Shown: positions 1 to 7,910, counted from the stretch's first letter. The stretch: DNA of 10,772 nt from UBA2883 sp050873965 (GCA_050873965.1 JBNMJS010000064.1:1-10772), one strand, 5' to 3'. The notes: generated by a model from the sequence alone, not told the origin. A program made the numbers and translations.

Positions 1-749
1 ATACCTGCTTTAGAGAAGATGTCTTCAATCTTACCGATAGCAACTACTTCTCCACCAGATTCTTTTACTCTGTCAAGTAAAGTTTCTCCTGTTGGTTCAA
101 CAGAATAGTCACGTCTATCTTTACCAATTCTAGTAGGTTTTCCGTCAATAATTTTATATGGTCTAGCAATTACTCTTGATACGTGGTAATTACCTTCATC
201 TAAAAGACGTCTAGCAATACGACACCATTCATACAATGTTTCAAGAGGTATCATATCTGTATCAAGTGCGATTTGGAATACACTATCAGCACTTGTGTAA
301 ACGATAGGGAATTTTGTTTTGTGGTGTTCTTCATTTAATTCTTCAATGATAGCAGTACCACTAGCAGGTTTGTTTGCTAAAATTCCACCACATTTTGTTT
401 CTTCAATGAATTTGTCTATTAATTCTTTTGGGAAACCATTAGGGAATGTAGAGAATGGTTTTTCTGATACTAAACCGGCAATTTCCCAGTGACCAGTAGT
501 TGTATCTTTCCCTTTTGATTTTTCTTGCATAGTTCCATATTGTCCGATTGGATTTGGAACATTTTCAATACCTTCAAAGTCTTGAATTTTACCTAATCCT
601 AATTTTGCCATATTTGGAGCTTTTAGTCCTTTGTTGAAATGACAAACATTTCTAAGAGTATTGCATTCTGCAATATCATTAAATTCTGCGTGGTCTGGCA
701 TTGCTCCGATGCCCATTGAATCAATAACTACAATAATTGCTCGTTTCAT
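1..749 (-). CDS. deoB: Phosphopentomutase DeoB (partial, C-terminus beyond window)
   Basis: This enzyme interconverts ribose-1-phosphate (or deoxyribose-1-phosphate) and the 5-phosphate in the cytosol, linking nucleoside salvage to central metabolism. About 249 residues are visible of a family usually near 390-400. The N-terminus reads MKRAIIVVIDSMGIGAMPD, with the metal-binding Asp at residue 10. The signature KDTTTGHWE puts the phosphorylated Thr at residue 85, matching the known catalytic Thr of the Bacillus enzyme. A later TSADSVFQIA segment and a GGEVVAIGKIEDIFS segment are also typical. The missing C-terminal part should hold the remaining metal ligands. The ATG is preceded by AAGG about seven bases away and lies 17 bases after the upp stop, so it is probably co-transcribed with upp. 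The gene looks intact up to the window edge. Confidence 0.96.
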   Translation of the reverse strand, partial: MKRAIIVVIDSMGIGAMPDHAEFNDIAECNTLRNVCHFNKGLKAPNMAKLGLGKIQDFEGIENVPNPIGQYGTMQEKSKGKDTTTGHWEIAGLVSEKPFSTFPNGFPKELIDKFIEETKCGGILANKPASGTAIIEELNEEHHKTKFPIVYTSADSVFQIALDTDMIPLETLYEWCRIARRLLDEGNYHVSRVIARPYKIIDGKPTRIGKDRRDYSVEPTGETLLDRVKESGGEVVAIGKIEDIFSKAG

Positions 750-766
750 AATTTACCTTCTTCTCT

Positions 767-1426
767 TTATTCTGCCACTGTATTAAATATTCTGTCGCCA
801 GCATCACCCATACCAGGAATGATGTAGCCTTTTTCGTTTAATTTTTCATCTACTGCTGCTGTAATAATTTCTACATCAGGGAATTCTTTATGAATTAATT
901 CTATTCCTTGTGGAGCAGCAATTATATTGATACATTTTATATTTGATAATGGAATTTGTTTATCTGCGTACAATCTGATTGCTTCAAGCATTGAATTACC
1001 TGTTGCAAGCATTGGATCTGTTATGTAAACGTAGAATTTCTCTGGATTTGGTGTTGCCATAGGAACTTTATTATAATACCAAACTGGTTTTAGAGTTTCT
1101 TCATCTCTATACATACCAATGTGTCTAATACAAGCATCTGGTAAAATATCAATCGCTTCATCTGTAAAAATTAGACCGGCTCTTAATATTGGTGAAATGA
1201 TAATCTTTATATCACTTGCAATATCTTTTGATACAAATTTTGTTAATGGTGTTTCAATTTCTTTATCAACAAGTGGTAAATTTTTTGATGCTTCATATAA
1301 CAAAACCCTAGTAATTTTTCTTGCTGCAATTCTAACTCCTTGACTATCCGTATTTTTATTACGCATAGTGCATAAACTTTGACAAATTACAGGATTTTTA
1401 ATCACTTTAACATTTTTCATAACCAT
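767..1426 (-). CDS. upp: Uracil phosphoribosyltransferase
   Basis: It converts uracil plus PRPP to UMP in pyrimidine salvage, in the cytosol. The 219-residue length is close to the usual 208-210; the extra residues are at the N-terminus, where ATG at 1426 or 1420 (MVMKNV or MKNV) could be the start. The PRPP-binding loop reads YITDPMLATGNSM, with Asn where most family members have a second Gly (ATGGS). The C-terminal uracil-binding signature GYIIPGMGDAGDRIFNT is fully recognisable. The stop codon of the upstream MCE gene and this ATG are separated by a single base (TAATATG), which suggests translational coupling. AGGA lies about ten bases before the first ATG. Followed by deoB, it makes a nucleobase/nucleoside salvage pair. 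Confidence 0.96.
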   Translation of the reverse strand: MVMKNVKVIKNPVICQSLCTMRNKNTDSQGVRIAARKITRVLLYEASKNLPLVDKEIETPLTKFVSKDIASDIKIIISPILRAGLIFTDEAIDILPDACIRHIGMYRDEETLKPVWYYNKVPMATPNPEKFYVYITDPMLATGNSMLEAIRLYADKQIPLSNIKCINIIAAPQGIELIHKEFPDVEIITAAVDEKLNEKGYIIPGMGDAGDRIFNTVAE

Positions 1427-1427
1427 A

Positions 1428-2093
1428 TTATTCTTTTCCTTTATACTTGTCTAAAATAACTTTTATATTATTCATGTTTCCTTTTGAATTTTGAAGCCAA
1501 CCATCTGTATAGTTGATAAAATTATTAACATCTGTGTTCGTTTCAATTATAGACGGGTTTTGAATTTCATTCAATTCTGTTCCAAAATTTGATACAGAAT
1601 ATATAATACTCATTAGTTTTTGGTACATTTGATATAATAAACTCCAACAATCTCTCAAACGTTTTGGACGTTCAACAACGATGTAAGTATTATTATTTAC
1701 AACTAATTCTTTTGTTACGTGTTTGTTAGATGATGGTGGAAATAATTCTAAGGATTTTGAACCACCTAGACCACTAAATTCAACAGTTGCAACTGTTCCT
1801 TCTTGTATATGAATAGATTTGTTTGTTATTTTGAATTTTACAACAACTTCGTCATCGTTTATAATTTTTGTTTTAGTGACATATCCTACTGGTATTCCCA
1901 TAAGATTGACTGGAGAACCAACAATTAGCCCATCAACATCAGGCATATAAATTTTATGTGTTTCAAAAGAATTTTCGTATCTGTTTAATACGAGTATTCC
2001 AATAGATATAAACACCACTACAATTAGGAACCAGATGCCAATTTCAATACGTCTAAGTTTTGAAGTACGGCTTTTTCTTTCATGTTTTTCCAT
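1428..2093 (-). CDS. MCE/MlaD-family single-domain membrane protein
   Basis: The 221-residue product has a basic N-terminal tail, one transmembrane helix at about residues 16-36, and an MCE domain at about 45-118 (key stretch MPDVDGLIVGSPVNLMGIPVG, then V.FSGLGGSKSLEL). A C-terminal part of about 100 residues, probably helical, follows. MCE proteins of this layout are inner-membrane-anchored, form hexameric rings and carry lipids between the two membranes of diderm cells (the MlaD and chloroplast TGD2 families). The usual partners, an MlaE-type permease and an MlaF-type ATPase, are not next to it; instead upp follows one base after its stop. The start is fixed by an in-frame TAA nine bases upstream. 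There is no Shine-Dalgarno site, but a -10-like TAAAAT ends six bases before the ATG. The family call is firm; the transported lipid cannot be read from sequence. Confidence 0.87.
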   Translation of the reverse strand: MEKHERKSRTSKLRRIEIGIWFLIVVVFISIGILVLNRYENSFETHKIYMPDVDGLIVGSPVNLMGIPVGYVTKTKIINDDEVVVKFKITNKSIHIQEGTVATVEFSGLGGSKSLELFPPSSNKHVTKELVVNNNTYIVVERPKRLRDCWSLLYQMYQKLMSIIYSVSNFGTELNEIQNPSIIETNTDVNNFINYTDGWLQNSKGNMNNIKVILDKYKGKE

Positions 2094-2128
2094 ACAACAA
2101 TTTTAGCAAAAATTTCGGCTTTCAACAA
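2094..2128 (-). promoter_or_regulatory. Predicted leaderless promoter of the MCE gene
   Basis: On the minus strand TTGTTG (2128-2123), a 17-base spacer and TAAAAT (2105-2100) are followed by six bases and then the ATG at 2093. The -10 is preceded by TGC, which fits an extended -10. A start point seven bases after the -10 would coincide with the A of the ATG. The -35 matches consensus at only three positions. The whole element lies in the 43-base gap after uvrB. Confidence 0.55.
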
Positions 2129-2136
2129 GCAAAAAT

Positions 2137-4128
2137 TTATTTTTCTCTACACATTTCACGTAATTTTTTTAGTTGGTCACGAATTTCTGCTGCTCGTTCA
2201 AAATCAAGGACTTTTGCTGCTTTATGCATATCTTTTTCAAGTTTATCAATGAGTTTAGGTAAGTTCTTTTTATCTATACCCATATCAACCATTTCTTCAG
2301 CAACAATGTCTTCTAGGCTTCTATAACTTTCAACCAAAGATAATAAATTGTTTTCAATTGGTTTTTTGATTGTTTGAGGAATGATACCATATTTTTTATT
2401 GTACGCCATTTGTATTTCACGTCTTCTATTCGTTTCATCAATTGCTTTTTGCATTGAATCAGTTATTTTATCAGCATACATAATAACTTCACCACAAGAA
2501 TTTCTAGCAGCACGACCGATTGTTTGGATTAAACTTGTTTCCGAACGTAAAAATCCTTCTTTATCAGCATCCATAATCGCAACAAGTGAAACTTCAGGTA
2601 TATCAAGCCCTTCTCTTAATAGGTTTACACCAATCAAAACGTCAAATTCACCAAGTCTTAAATCTCTCAAAATTTCGACTCTTTCCATTGATTTAACTTC
2701 ACTATGCAAATATCTTACTCGAATACCCTCTTGCAAGAAGTAATCACATAGATCTTCTGCCATACGTTTTGTTAATGTTGTTATTAGGACTCTTTCATTT
2801 TTCTCAACACGTTTTTCTATTTCTTTAATTAAATCAGGAATTTGGCTATCAATTGGTCTGATATGAATTTTAGGATCAACAAGTCCTGTTGGTCTAATAA
2901 TTTGTTCAACAATTCGAGAAGATGTTGATGTTTCAAACTCAGATGGTGTAGCAGATATATAGATTTTTTGTCCAACTTTTGCAAAAAATTCATCATTGGT
3001 TAAAGGTCTATTATCTCTAGCACAAGGTAATCTAAAACCATAATTTATTAAGGTGTCTTTTCTTGCTCTATCTCCGTGTGACATACCTTTTAATTGAGGT
3101 AATGTTACGTGAGATTCATCTATTACAGTTAAGAAATCACCTCTGAAATAATCAAGTAATGTTGCAGGAGCACTACCTTCTGGACGTCGTTCAATAATTC
3201 TTGAATAATTTTCAATTCCAGAACAATATCCCATTTCTTTAATCATTTCAATATCATATTTTACACGTTGTTCTAGTCTTTGTGCCTCTAATATTTTGTT
3301 TTCATCATACAATTCAGTTAATCTGTTTTGTAGTTCTGCTCTAATTAGTGCAATCGTTTCTTCTTCGTTTTCATCGTATGAAAGGTAATGTACGGCAGGA
3401 TAAATAATTGTCTTTTCTGGTATTTCAACAATTTCACCAGAAACAGGATCAATTTTTACAATTTTTTCGATTTCATCACCAAACATACAAATTCTAGTAA
3501 CAATTTTTTCATAAGCCGGCATAAGTTCTACCACATCACCTCTTGCTCTGAATGTAGAATGTTCTAGCGTTAAATCATTTCTTTTATATTGAATACTTAC
3601 TAAGTGTTTAAGTAATTCATCTCTATCTATTTCATCACCAACATTTAGTTCAATAGAACCTTTAAAATAGTTTTCTGGAAGTCCTAAGCCATATATGCAA
3701 CTTACAGAAGCAACAATTATTACGTCATTTCTTTCATACAAACTTCTTGTTGTGTTATGTCTTAATCTGTCGATTTCTTCATTGATACTTGCTGATTTTT
3801 CAATGTATGTATCTGTTCTTGGAATATACGCTTCTGGTTGATAGTAGTCATAATAACTGATGAAATATTCTACAGCATTGTCAGGAAATAATTCTCTAAA
3901 TTCATTGTATAACTGTGCAGCAAGTGTTTTGTTATGAGCAATTATAAGTGTTGGTTTTTGGATTTTTTCAATCACATTAGCAATTGTAAAGGTTTTACCA
4001 GAACCAGTAATACCTAATAGTGTTTGTGCATCATATCCAGAATTGATGCCATCAACCAATTCTTTTATTGCTTTTGGCTGGTCACCTGCTGGGCCATATT
4101 TAGAATTTATTTTGAATTTTCTATCCAT
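2137..4128 (-). CDS. uvrB: UvrABC excision nuclease subunit B
   Basis: UvrB is the damage-verifying, ATP-dependent subunit of nucleotide excision repair. It is loaded by UvrA and recruits UvrC. From the preferred start the protein has 663 residues, normal for the family. Visible in order are: the P-loop GITGSGKT (39-46); the beta-hairpin region around 92-103 (YYDYYQPEAYIP) that inserts between DNA strands; KSASINEEIDRLRH; the Walker B-type DESH box; the helicase motif SATPSEFE; the motif VI region QTIGRAARN; and the C-terminal UVR domain (about 622-663, LDFERAAEIRDQL) that contacts UvrC. An in-frame ATG lies six codons upstream at 4146, but it overlaps the best promoter. The ATG at 4128 sits seven bases after the -10 and gives the usual N-terminus (MDRKFKI). 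It appears complete. Confidence 0.97.
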   Translation of the reverse strand: MDRKFKINSKYGPAGDQPKAIKELVDGINSGYDAQTLLGITGSGKTFTIANVIEKIQKPTLIIAHNKTLAAQLYNEFRELFPDNAVEYFISYYDYYQPEAYIPRTDTYIEKSASINEEIDRLRHNTTRSLYERNDVIIVASVSCIYGLGLPENYFKGSIELNVGDEIDRDELLKHLVSIQYKRNDLTLEHSTFRARGDVVELMPAYEKIVTRICMFGDEIEKIVKIDPVSGEIVEIPEKTIIYPAVHYLSYDENEEETIALIRAELQNRLTELYDENKILEAQRLEQRVKYDIEMIKEMGYCSGIENYSRIIERRPEGSAPATLLDYFRGDFLTVIDESHVTLPQLKGMSHGDRARKDTLINYGFRLPCARDNRPLTNDEFFAKVGQKIYISATPSEFETSTSSRIVEQIIRPTGLVDPKIHIRPIDSQIPDLIKEIEKRVEKNERVLITTLTKRMAEDLCDYFLQEGIRVRYLHSEVKSMERVEILRDLRLGEFDVLIGVNLLREGLDIPEVSLVAIMDADKEGFLRSETSLIQTIGRAARNSCGEVIMYADKITDSMQKAIDETNRRREIQMAYNKKYGIIPQTIKKPIENNLLSLVESYRSLEDIVAEEMVDMGIDKKNLPKLIDKLEKDMHKAAKVLDFERAAEIRDQLKKLREMCREK

Positions 4129-4162
4129 AACAAAATTATACAACATTAAGTATTTTTGTCAT
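4129..4162 (-). promoter_or_regulatory. uvrB promoter, predicted leaderless start
   Basis: ATGACA (4162-4157, five of six matches to the -35 consensus), a 16-base spacer and a perfect TATAAT (4140-4135) are followed by six bases and the ATG at 4128. This is the best-matching promoter in the window. Transcription starting seven bases past the -10 would begin on the A of that ATG. No Shine-Dalgarno site is present before either candidate ATG. I see no SOS (LexA) operator here. Confidence 0.72.
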
Positions 4163-4171
4163 ATTTGTATG

Positions 4172-4780
4172 TTATTTTGTTTGTAGAATTTCTAAAAGTT
4201 TGCTATGTATTGTTTCTATTGATTTAGAACCATCTAAAACTTTTACTCTTTCAGGTTCTTGTTTAGCAATTTCTAAATAACCATTCCTTACACGTTTGAA
4301 AAATTCTATGCCGGCAGATTCCATTCTATCTTTGTTTTTGCCAACTCTTTTTTGAGCAGTATCAATATCTATATCAAAGATAAATGTTAAATCTGGTTTT
4401 AAACCACTTGTGGCAATGTTATTTAACATTTTTATTTGTTCAATATCAAGTTCTCGTCCGTAACCTTGATATGCAACTGTTGAATCTGTGTGTCTGTCGC
4501 ATAATACAATTTCACCTCTTGCAACAGCAGGTTTGATTATTGTATCTACGTGTTGAGCCCTATCTGCTAGAAATAAGAAAGATTCGCAAACAGGTGATAC
4601 TTCTCCATCATAATTAAGTAATATTTCTCTTAATTTTGTACCTAAACCTTTTGCTCCAGGTTCACGTGTCAAAAGAACTGTTCTACATTGTTTTTCAAAA
4701 TAATCTTTTAACATTTCTATTTGTGTTGTTTTGCCACAACCATCTGTACCTTCAAATGTTATAAACAATCCTTTTTCCAT
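4172..4780 (-). CDS. tmk: Thymidylate kinase
   Basis: It phosphorylates dTMP to dTDP with ATP, an essential cytosolic step toward dTTP. The 202 residues are a normal length. The P-loop is FEGTDGCGKTTQ (9-20), followed by the TREPGA motif, and the DRx motif appears as DRHTDSTVAYQGYGR, whose AYQ helps recognise thymine. A lid-like KNKDRMES follows. The P-loop lacks the Arg of the human-type enzyme, so a lid Arg is the likely catalytic one, as in E. coli-type kinases. An in-frame ATG at 4798 exists, but ATG at 4780 is preferred: it overlaps the stop of the upstream gene (TAATG) and has AGAGG (4793-4789) eight bases before it. It is therefore probably translated by coupling with the solute-binding protein gene. 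The uvrB promoter lies just beyond its stop. Confidence 0.96.
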   Translation of the reverse strand: MEKGLFITFEGTDGCGKTTQIEMLKDYFEKQCRTVLLTREPGAKGLGTKLREILLNYDGEVSPVCESFLFLADRAQHVDTIIKPAVARGEIVLCDRHTDSTVAYQGYGRELDIEQIKMLNNIATSGLKPDLTFIFDIDIDTAQKRVGKNKDRMESAGIEFFKRVRNGYLEIAKQEPERVKVLDGSKSIETIHSKLLEILQTK

Positions 4781-5997
4781 TATTGTAACCTCTTCCATTC
4801 TTTTGAAACTTTTTCTAAAACTTGTTTTGTATCGCCTTTATTCAACAATATTGTTTGAACAGCAGTATTGATTAATAAATTTATATCTTTTTGATTATTT
4901 TTTTGTCTTAATACCGGTTGAACTTTTGTTATTTGTTTTGCACTATATTTTCTTGCTCTTGCCATTACGTCTTTATCTGAGTTGTAGAACTCATCTTGTA
5001 GGGCGTATTTGTTAGTTGAAATAACGTTTGTTCTTTTAGCCAATTTTAATTGGTTTTCTTTGTTTGTTAAATATAGACAAAAATCTAATGCTTCTTTTTT
5101 ATTTTTTGCTTTTACTGGTATGATAAAATTCATCAATGAAAAATCATTCTGTCCCAATTCACCAACAATTTGAGGTGCTACTTCTGTATTTTTATATACA
5201 TTAGGAGCATTATCTTTAATCATAGATAAGAAGTTTGCTCCACCTTGAAAGAATACAACGTTTTCTGACATGTATTTTTCTAATGCTTCTTGATGTGTTT
5301 GAGTAATACTTTCAGCTGGTATTAATTTGTTTTGATAAAGTGATTTGTACATATCAAAAACTTGAACACTTTTGTTTGATGCGATATTTTCTGTTGAATT
5401 TATACCATACTTATTTAGTATTTTTAGCATTGTGTCATTTTCTGTTATTGTTGGGAAATATGTATAACTATTAGTATTTTTCTTTATAATTTTTGATATA
5501 CTTGCTAAATCATTATATGTTTTTGGCAACTGTTTTAAACCTGATTTTTGGAATAATGATTTATTGTATATAGTTACAGCAGATGTTGCATACCAAGGTA
5601 TAGCAAATAGTTTGCCATTATATTTTAGTGAATCAACAATATCTTTATTGAATTCTGTTAGTTTGTCTTCTGGAATATATTCTAATGCTCCTTTTTGAGC
5701 AAGAATAGAAGAAAAATCAGGGTTTAAGTTTACTAAATCAGGTGGATTGTTACTTAATATTGATGCCAATGTACGTTTTTCACCCTCAGAGAATGGTACA
5801 TCAATCCATTTTATTTTTATATTTGGGTGAGTTGTTTCATATTCTGAAATTATTCCATTGATATAATCAGAAAAATTACTCATTTGTAATGTCCAAAAAA
5901 CAACTTCTGTTTTGTTAGATTGAACGTTTTTATTAGAACCAATGTAAGCAAAAAATAGACCAATAATTATTAAAAATACGTATAAAAATTTCTTCAT
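4780..5997 (-). CDS. ABC-type sugar-binding protein, family 1 (orphan)
   Basis: The 405-residue product has a hydrophobic N-terminal segment at about 4-20 (KKFLYVFLIIIGLFFAYIG). It then shows the pattern of family 1 extracellular solute-binding proteins: a first beta strand VVFWTLQ, NPPDLVNLN near residue 85, the hinge-proximal PWYATSAVTIYNKSLF with its typical PKTYNDL sequel, FFQGGANFL, and a C-terminal IPVKAKNKKEALDFCLYLTN. Such proteins usually bind sugars or glycerol phosphates for an ABC importer. There is no lipobox Cys, so it is either secreted to the periplasm or held by an uncleaved N-terminal helix. No permease or ATPase gene is adjacent; the gene instead overlaps tmk by one base. 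An in-frame TAA lies twelve bases before the ATG, which fixes the start, and no well-placed Shine-Dalgarno exists. The ligand is unknown. Confidence 0.85.
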   Translation of the reverse strand: MKKFLYVFLIIIGLFFAYIGSNKNVQSNKTEVVFWTLQMSNFSDYINGIISEYETTHPNIKIKWIDVPFSEGEKRTLASILSNNPPDLVNLNPDFSSILAQKGALEYIPEDKLTEFNKDIVDSLKYNGKLFAIPWYATSAVTIYNKSLFQKSGLKQLPKTYNDLASISKIIKKNTNSYTYFPTITENDTMLKILNKYGINSTENIASNKSVQVFDMYKSLYQNKLIPAESITQTHQEALEKYMSENVVFFQGGANFLSMIKDNAPNVYKNTEVAPQIVGELGQNDFSLMNFIIPVKAKNKKEALDFCLYLTNKENQLKLAKRTNVISTNKYALQDEFYNSDKDVMARARKYSAKQITKVQPVLRQKNNQKDINLLINTAVQTILLNKGDTKQVLEKVSKEWKRLQ

Positions 5998-6009
5998 GTT
6001 GATATAATA
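5998..6009 (-). promoter_or_regulatory. -10-like box of the solute-binding protein gene
   Basis: TATTAT (6009-6004, five of six matches) ends six bases before the ATG at 5997, the same spacing as at uvrB, lepA and the MCE gene. I find no convincing -35 at 16-18 bases. The in-frame stop upstream and the lack of a usable Shine-Dalgarno fit a leaderless mRNA, which would carry this gene and tmk. Confidence 0.45.
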
Positions 6010-6069
6010 TTAACTCCCTAAACAACTAATATTACCACGTATAAATAACTATTGCAATAAAACTTATGT

Positions 6070-7872
6070 TTATTCTTCATTCAAGCTTAATACAGCCATA
6101 AATGCTTCTTGTGGAACTTCAACTTTACCTACTGCTTTCATACGTTTTTTACCACGTTTTTGTTTTTCTAACAGTTTACGTTTTCTTGAAATGTCACCAC
6201 CATAACATTTATCAAGTACACTTTTTCTTAATGCTTTGATATTTGTTCTAGCGATTACTCTTCCACCGATTGCCGCTTGAATAGGTACTTCAAACATTTG
6301 TCTTGGGATAATGGTTTTTAATTTTTCTGTTAATTTTTGACCTATGTAGAATGCACTATCTTCGTGACAGATTACAGACAATGCATCAACCACTTCGCCA
6401 GCAAGCATAACATCTAGTTTTACAAGTTTTGAACGTTTGTAATCAACAAATTCATAATCTAAACTTGCGTAACCTTTTGAACGTGATTTTAATTGGTCAT
6501 AAAAATCAGTAATTACTTCTGATAAAGGTATATGATAGATTAAATCAGCCCTTACTTTGTCAATATAATTCATATTGATAAAGATTCCTCGTTTTGTTTG
6601 AGCCAAATCCATCAAAGTACCAACGTATTCGTTTGGTGTAATAATAGATACTTTTACATAAGGTTCTTCTATGTAATCACGATATTGTGCTGCTGGTAAA
6701 TTCGCAGGGTTATCAATTTCTATTACTTCACCGTTTGTTTTATGAACTTTATAAATTACAGATGGTGCAGTTGTTACGATTGATAGATTGTATTCTCGTT
6801 CCAATCGTTCTTGTGCAATTTCCATGTGTAACATACCTAAGAAACCACATCTGAAACCAAATCCTAATGCAGATGATGTTTCAGGTTCAAAAGTGATACT
6901 ACTATCACTTAATTTCAATTTTTCTAATGCTTCTTTTAATTCATGATAGTCTTCGTTATCAACTGGATAAAGACCAGAAAATACCATTGGTAAGGCTTCT
7001 TTATAACCTGGAAGAGCCTCTTGTGCAGGATTTTCAACATTTATAATTGTGTCACCAACAAATCTTGTTATTTCTTTTATAGAACCAGCAAAATATCCAA
7101 CATCACCACAGGTCAATTCTTTTACAGGAACTCTGTGAGGTGTTAAATATCCAAGTTCTATGACTTCATATTCTTTACCAGAAGCCATAAATTTGATTTT
7201 GTCACCTAAGTGCATTTTCCCATCAACAATTTTGAAGAAACAAAGTGTTCCTAAATATGGATCATAAGCACTATCAAAAACCAACGCTCTTAAAGGTTTT
7301 TCTGTAGTGTCTTCTGGTGGTGGCATAAAGTTTACAATTGCTTCAAGTACTTCTTCAATATTTTCACCAGTTTTTGCACTTACAGGAATTGCCATTTCAG
7401 CATCAATTCCTAAAACTTCTTCTATTTCAGCCTTAACACCTTCTACATCAGCAGATGGTAGATCAATTTTGTTAATAACTGGAATTATTTCAAGATTTTG
7501 TTCTGCTGCAAGGTAAACATTTGCTAGTGTTTGTGCTTCTACGCCTTGTGTTGCATCAACGATTAGTAATGCACCTTCACAAGCAGCCAATGAACGAGAA
7601 ACTTCATAAGAAAAATCTACGTGACCAGGGGTATCAATAAGGTTAAGGATATAGTCCTTACCATCATTTGCTTTATAATTCATTCTAGCAGCATTAAGTT
7701 TGATTGTGATACCACGTTCACGTTCAATATCCATTGTATCAAGCAATTGATTTTGCATATCACGTTGTGCAATAGTACCAGTTGCCTCTAACAATCTATC
7801 TGCTAGTGTAGATTTGCCGTGGTCAATGTGGGCGATTATACAAAAATTTCTAACATTCTCTCTATATTTCAT
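6070..7872 (-). CDS. lepA: Elongation factor 4 (LepA), ribosome-associated GTPase
   Basis: LepA is a translational GTPase related to EF-G, linked to back-translocation or to initiation and ribosome assembly; it acts on the 70S ribosome and is partly membrane-associated. The 600 residues match the normal length. The GTPase motifs are complete: G1 AHIDHGKST (14-22), G2 in RGITI (53-57), G3 DTPGH (80-84), G4 NKID (134-137) and G5 SAK (165-167). A domain 2 barrel follows, then EF-G-like domains with GFGFRCGFLG, and the LepA-specific C-terminal domain with CYGGDISRKRKLLEKQK.GKKRMK. The text is close to cyanobacterial LepA as I remember it. The start is fixed by an in-frame TAA twelve bases upstream. 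No Shine-Dalgarno is present, and a -10 box sits six bases before the ATG. Confidence 0.98.
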   Translation of the reverse strand: MKYRENVRNFCIIAHIDHGKSTLADRLLEATGTIAQRDMQNQLLDTMDIERERGITIKLNAARMNYKANDGKDYILNLIDTPGHVDFSYEVSRSLAACEGALLIVDATQGVEAQTLANVYLAAEQNLEIIPVINKIDLPSADVEGVKAEIEEVLGIDAEMAIPVSAKTGENIEEVLEAIVNFMPPPEDTTEKPLRALVFDSAYDPYLGTLCFFKIVDGKMHLGDKIKFMASGKEYEVIELGYLTPHRVPVKELTCGDVGYFAGSIKEITRFVGDTIINVENPAQEALPGYKEALPMVFSGLYPVDNEDYHELKEALEKLKLSDSSITFEPETSSALGFGFRCGFLGMLHMEIAQERLEREYNLSIVTTAPSVIYKVHKTNGEVIEIDNPANLPAAQYRDYIEEPYVKVSIITPNEYVGTLMDLAQTKRGIFINMNYIDKVRADLIYHIPLSEVITDFYDQLKSRSKGYASLDYEFVDYKRSKLVKLDVMLAGEVVDALSVICHEDSAFYIGQKLTEKLKTIIPRQMFEVPIQAAIGGRVIARTNIKALRKSVLDKCYGGDISRKRKLLEKQKRGKKRMKAVGKVEVPQEAFMAVLSLNEE

Positions 7873-7907
7873 AATTACATTATATTATAAACATACGTAT
7901 CTACGAA
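7873..7907 (-). promoter_or_regulatory. lepA promoter, predicted leaderless start
   Basis: Two overlapping TATAAT boxes lie at 7889-7879; the nearer one (7884-7879) is perfect and ends six bases before the ATG at 7872. A possible -35, TTCGTA (7907-7902), lies 17 bases upstream but matches consensus at only three positions. The element fills the 38-base gap after the zinc-ribbon gene, so lepA probably has its own promoter. Confidence 0.6.
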
Positions 7908-7910
7908 ATT

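Noticed and set aside
4129..4171. Possible SOS operator upstream of uvrB
   Set aside because: I found neither an E. coli-type CTG-N10-CAG box nor a Bacillus-type GAAC-N4-GTTC box in the gap.
4781..4798. Upstream ATG at 4798 as tmk start
   Set aside because: It would overlap the preceding gene by 19 bases. The ATG at 4780 has a properly spaced AGAGG and a TAATG stop-start overlap, and gives the usual N-terminus.
6014..6019. AGGGAG on the minus strand as Shine-Dalgarno of the solute-binding protein gene
   Set aside because: It is 16 bases from the ATG, too far for normal use, and an in-frame stop between it and the ATG excludes a closer upstream start.
6050..6059. Palindrome TATTGCAATA after lepA as terminator or operator
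   Set aside because: It is only ten bases, AT-rich, without a loop or T-run, and is easily expected by chance.
7307..7516. Open frame on the plus strand inside lepA (and similar ones inside upp, uvrB and the TolC-like gene)
   Set aside because: These lie wholly within strongly recognised genes on the other strand, have no family resemblance and no ribosome site.
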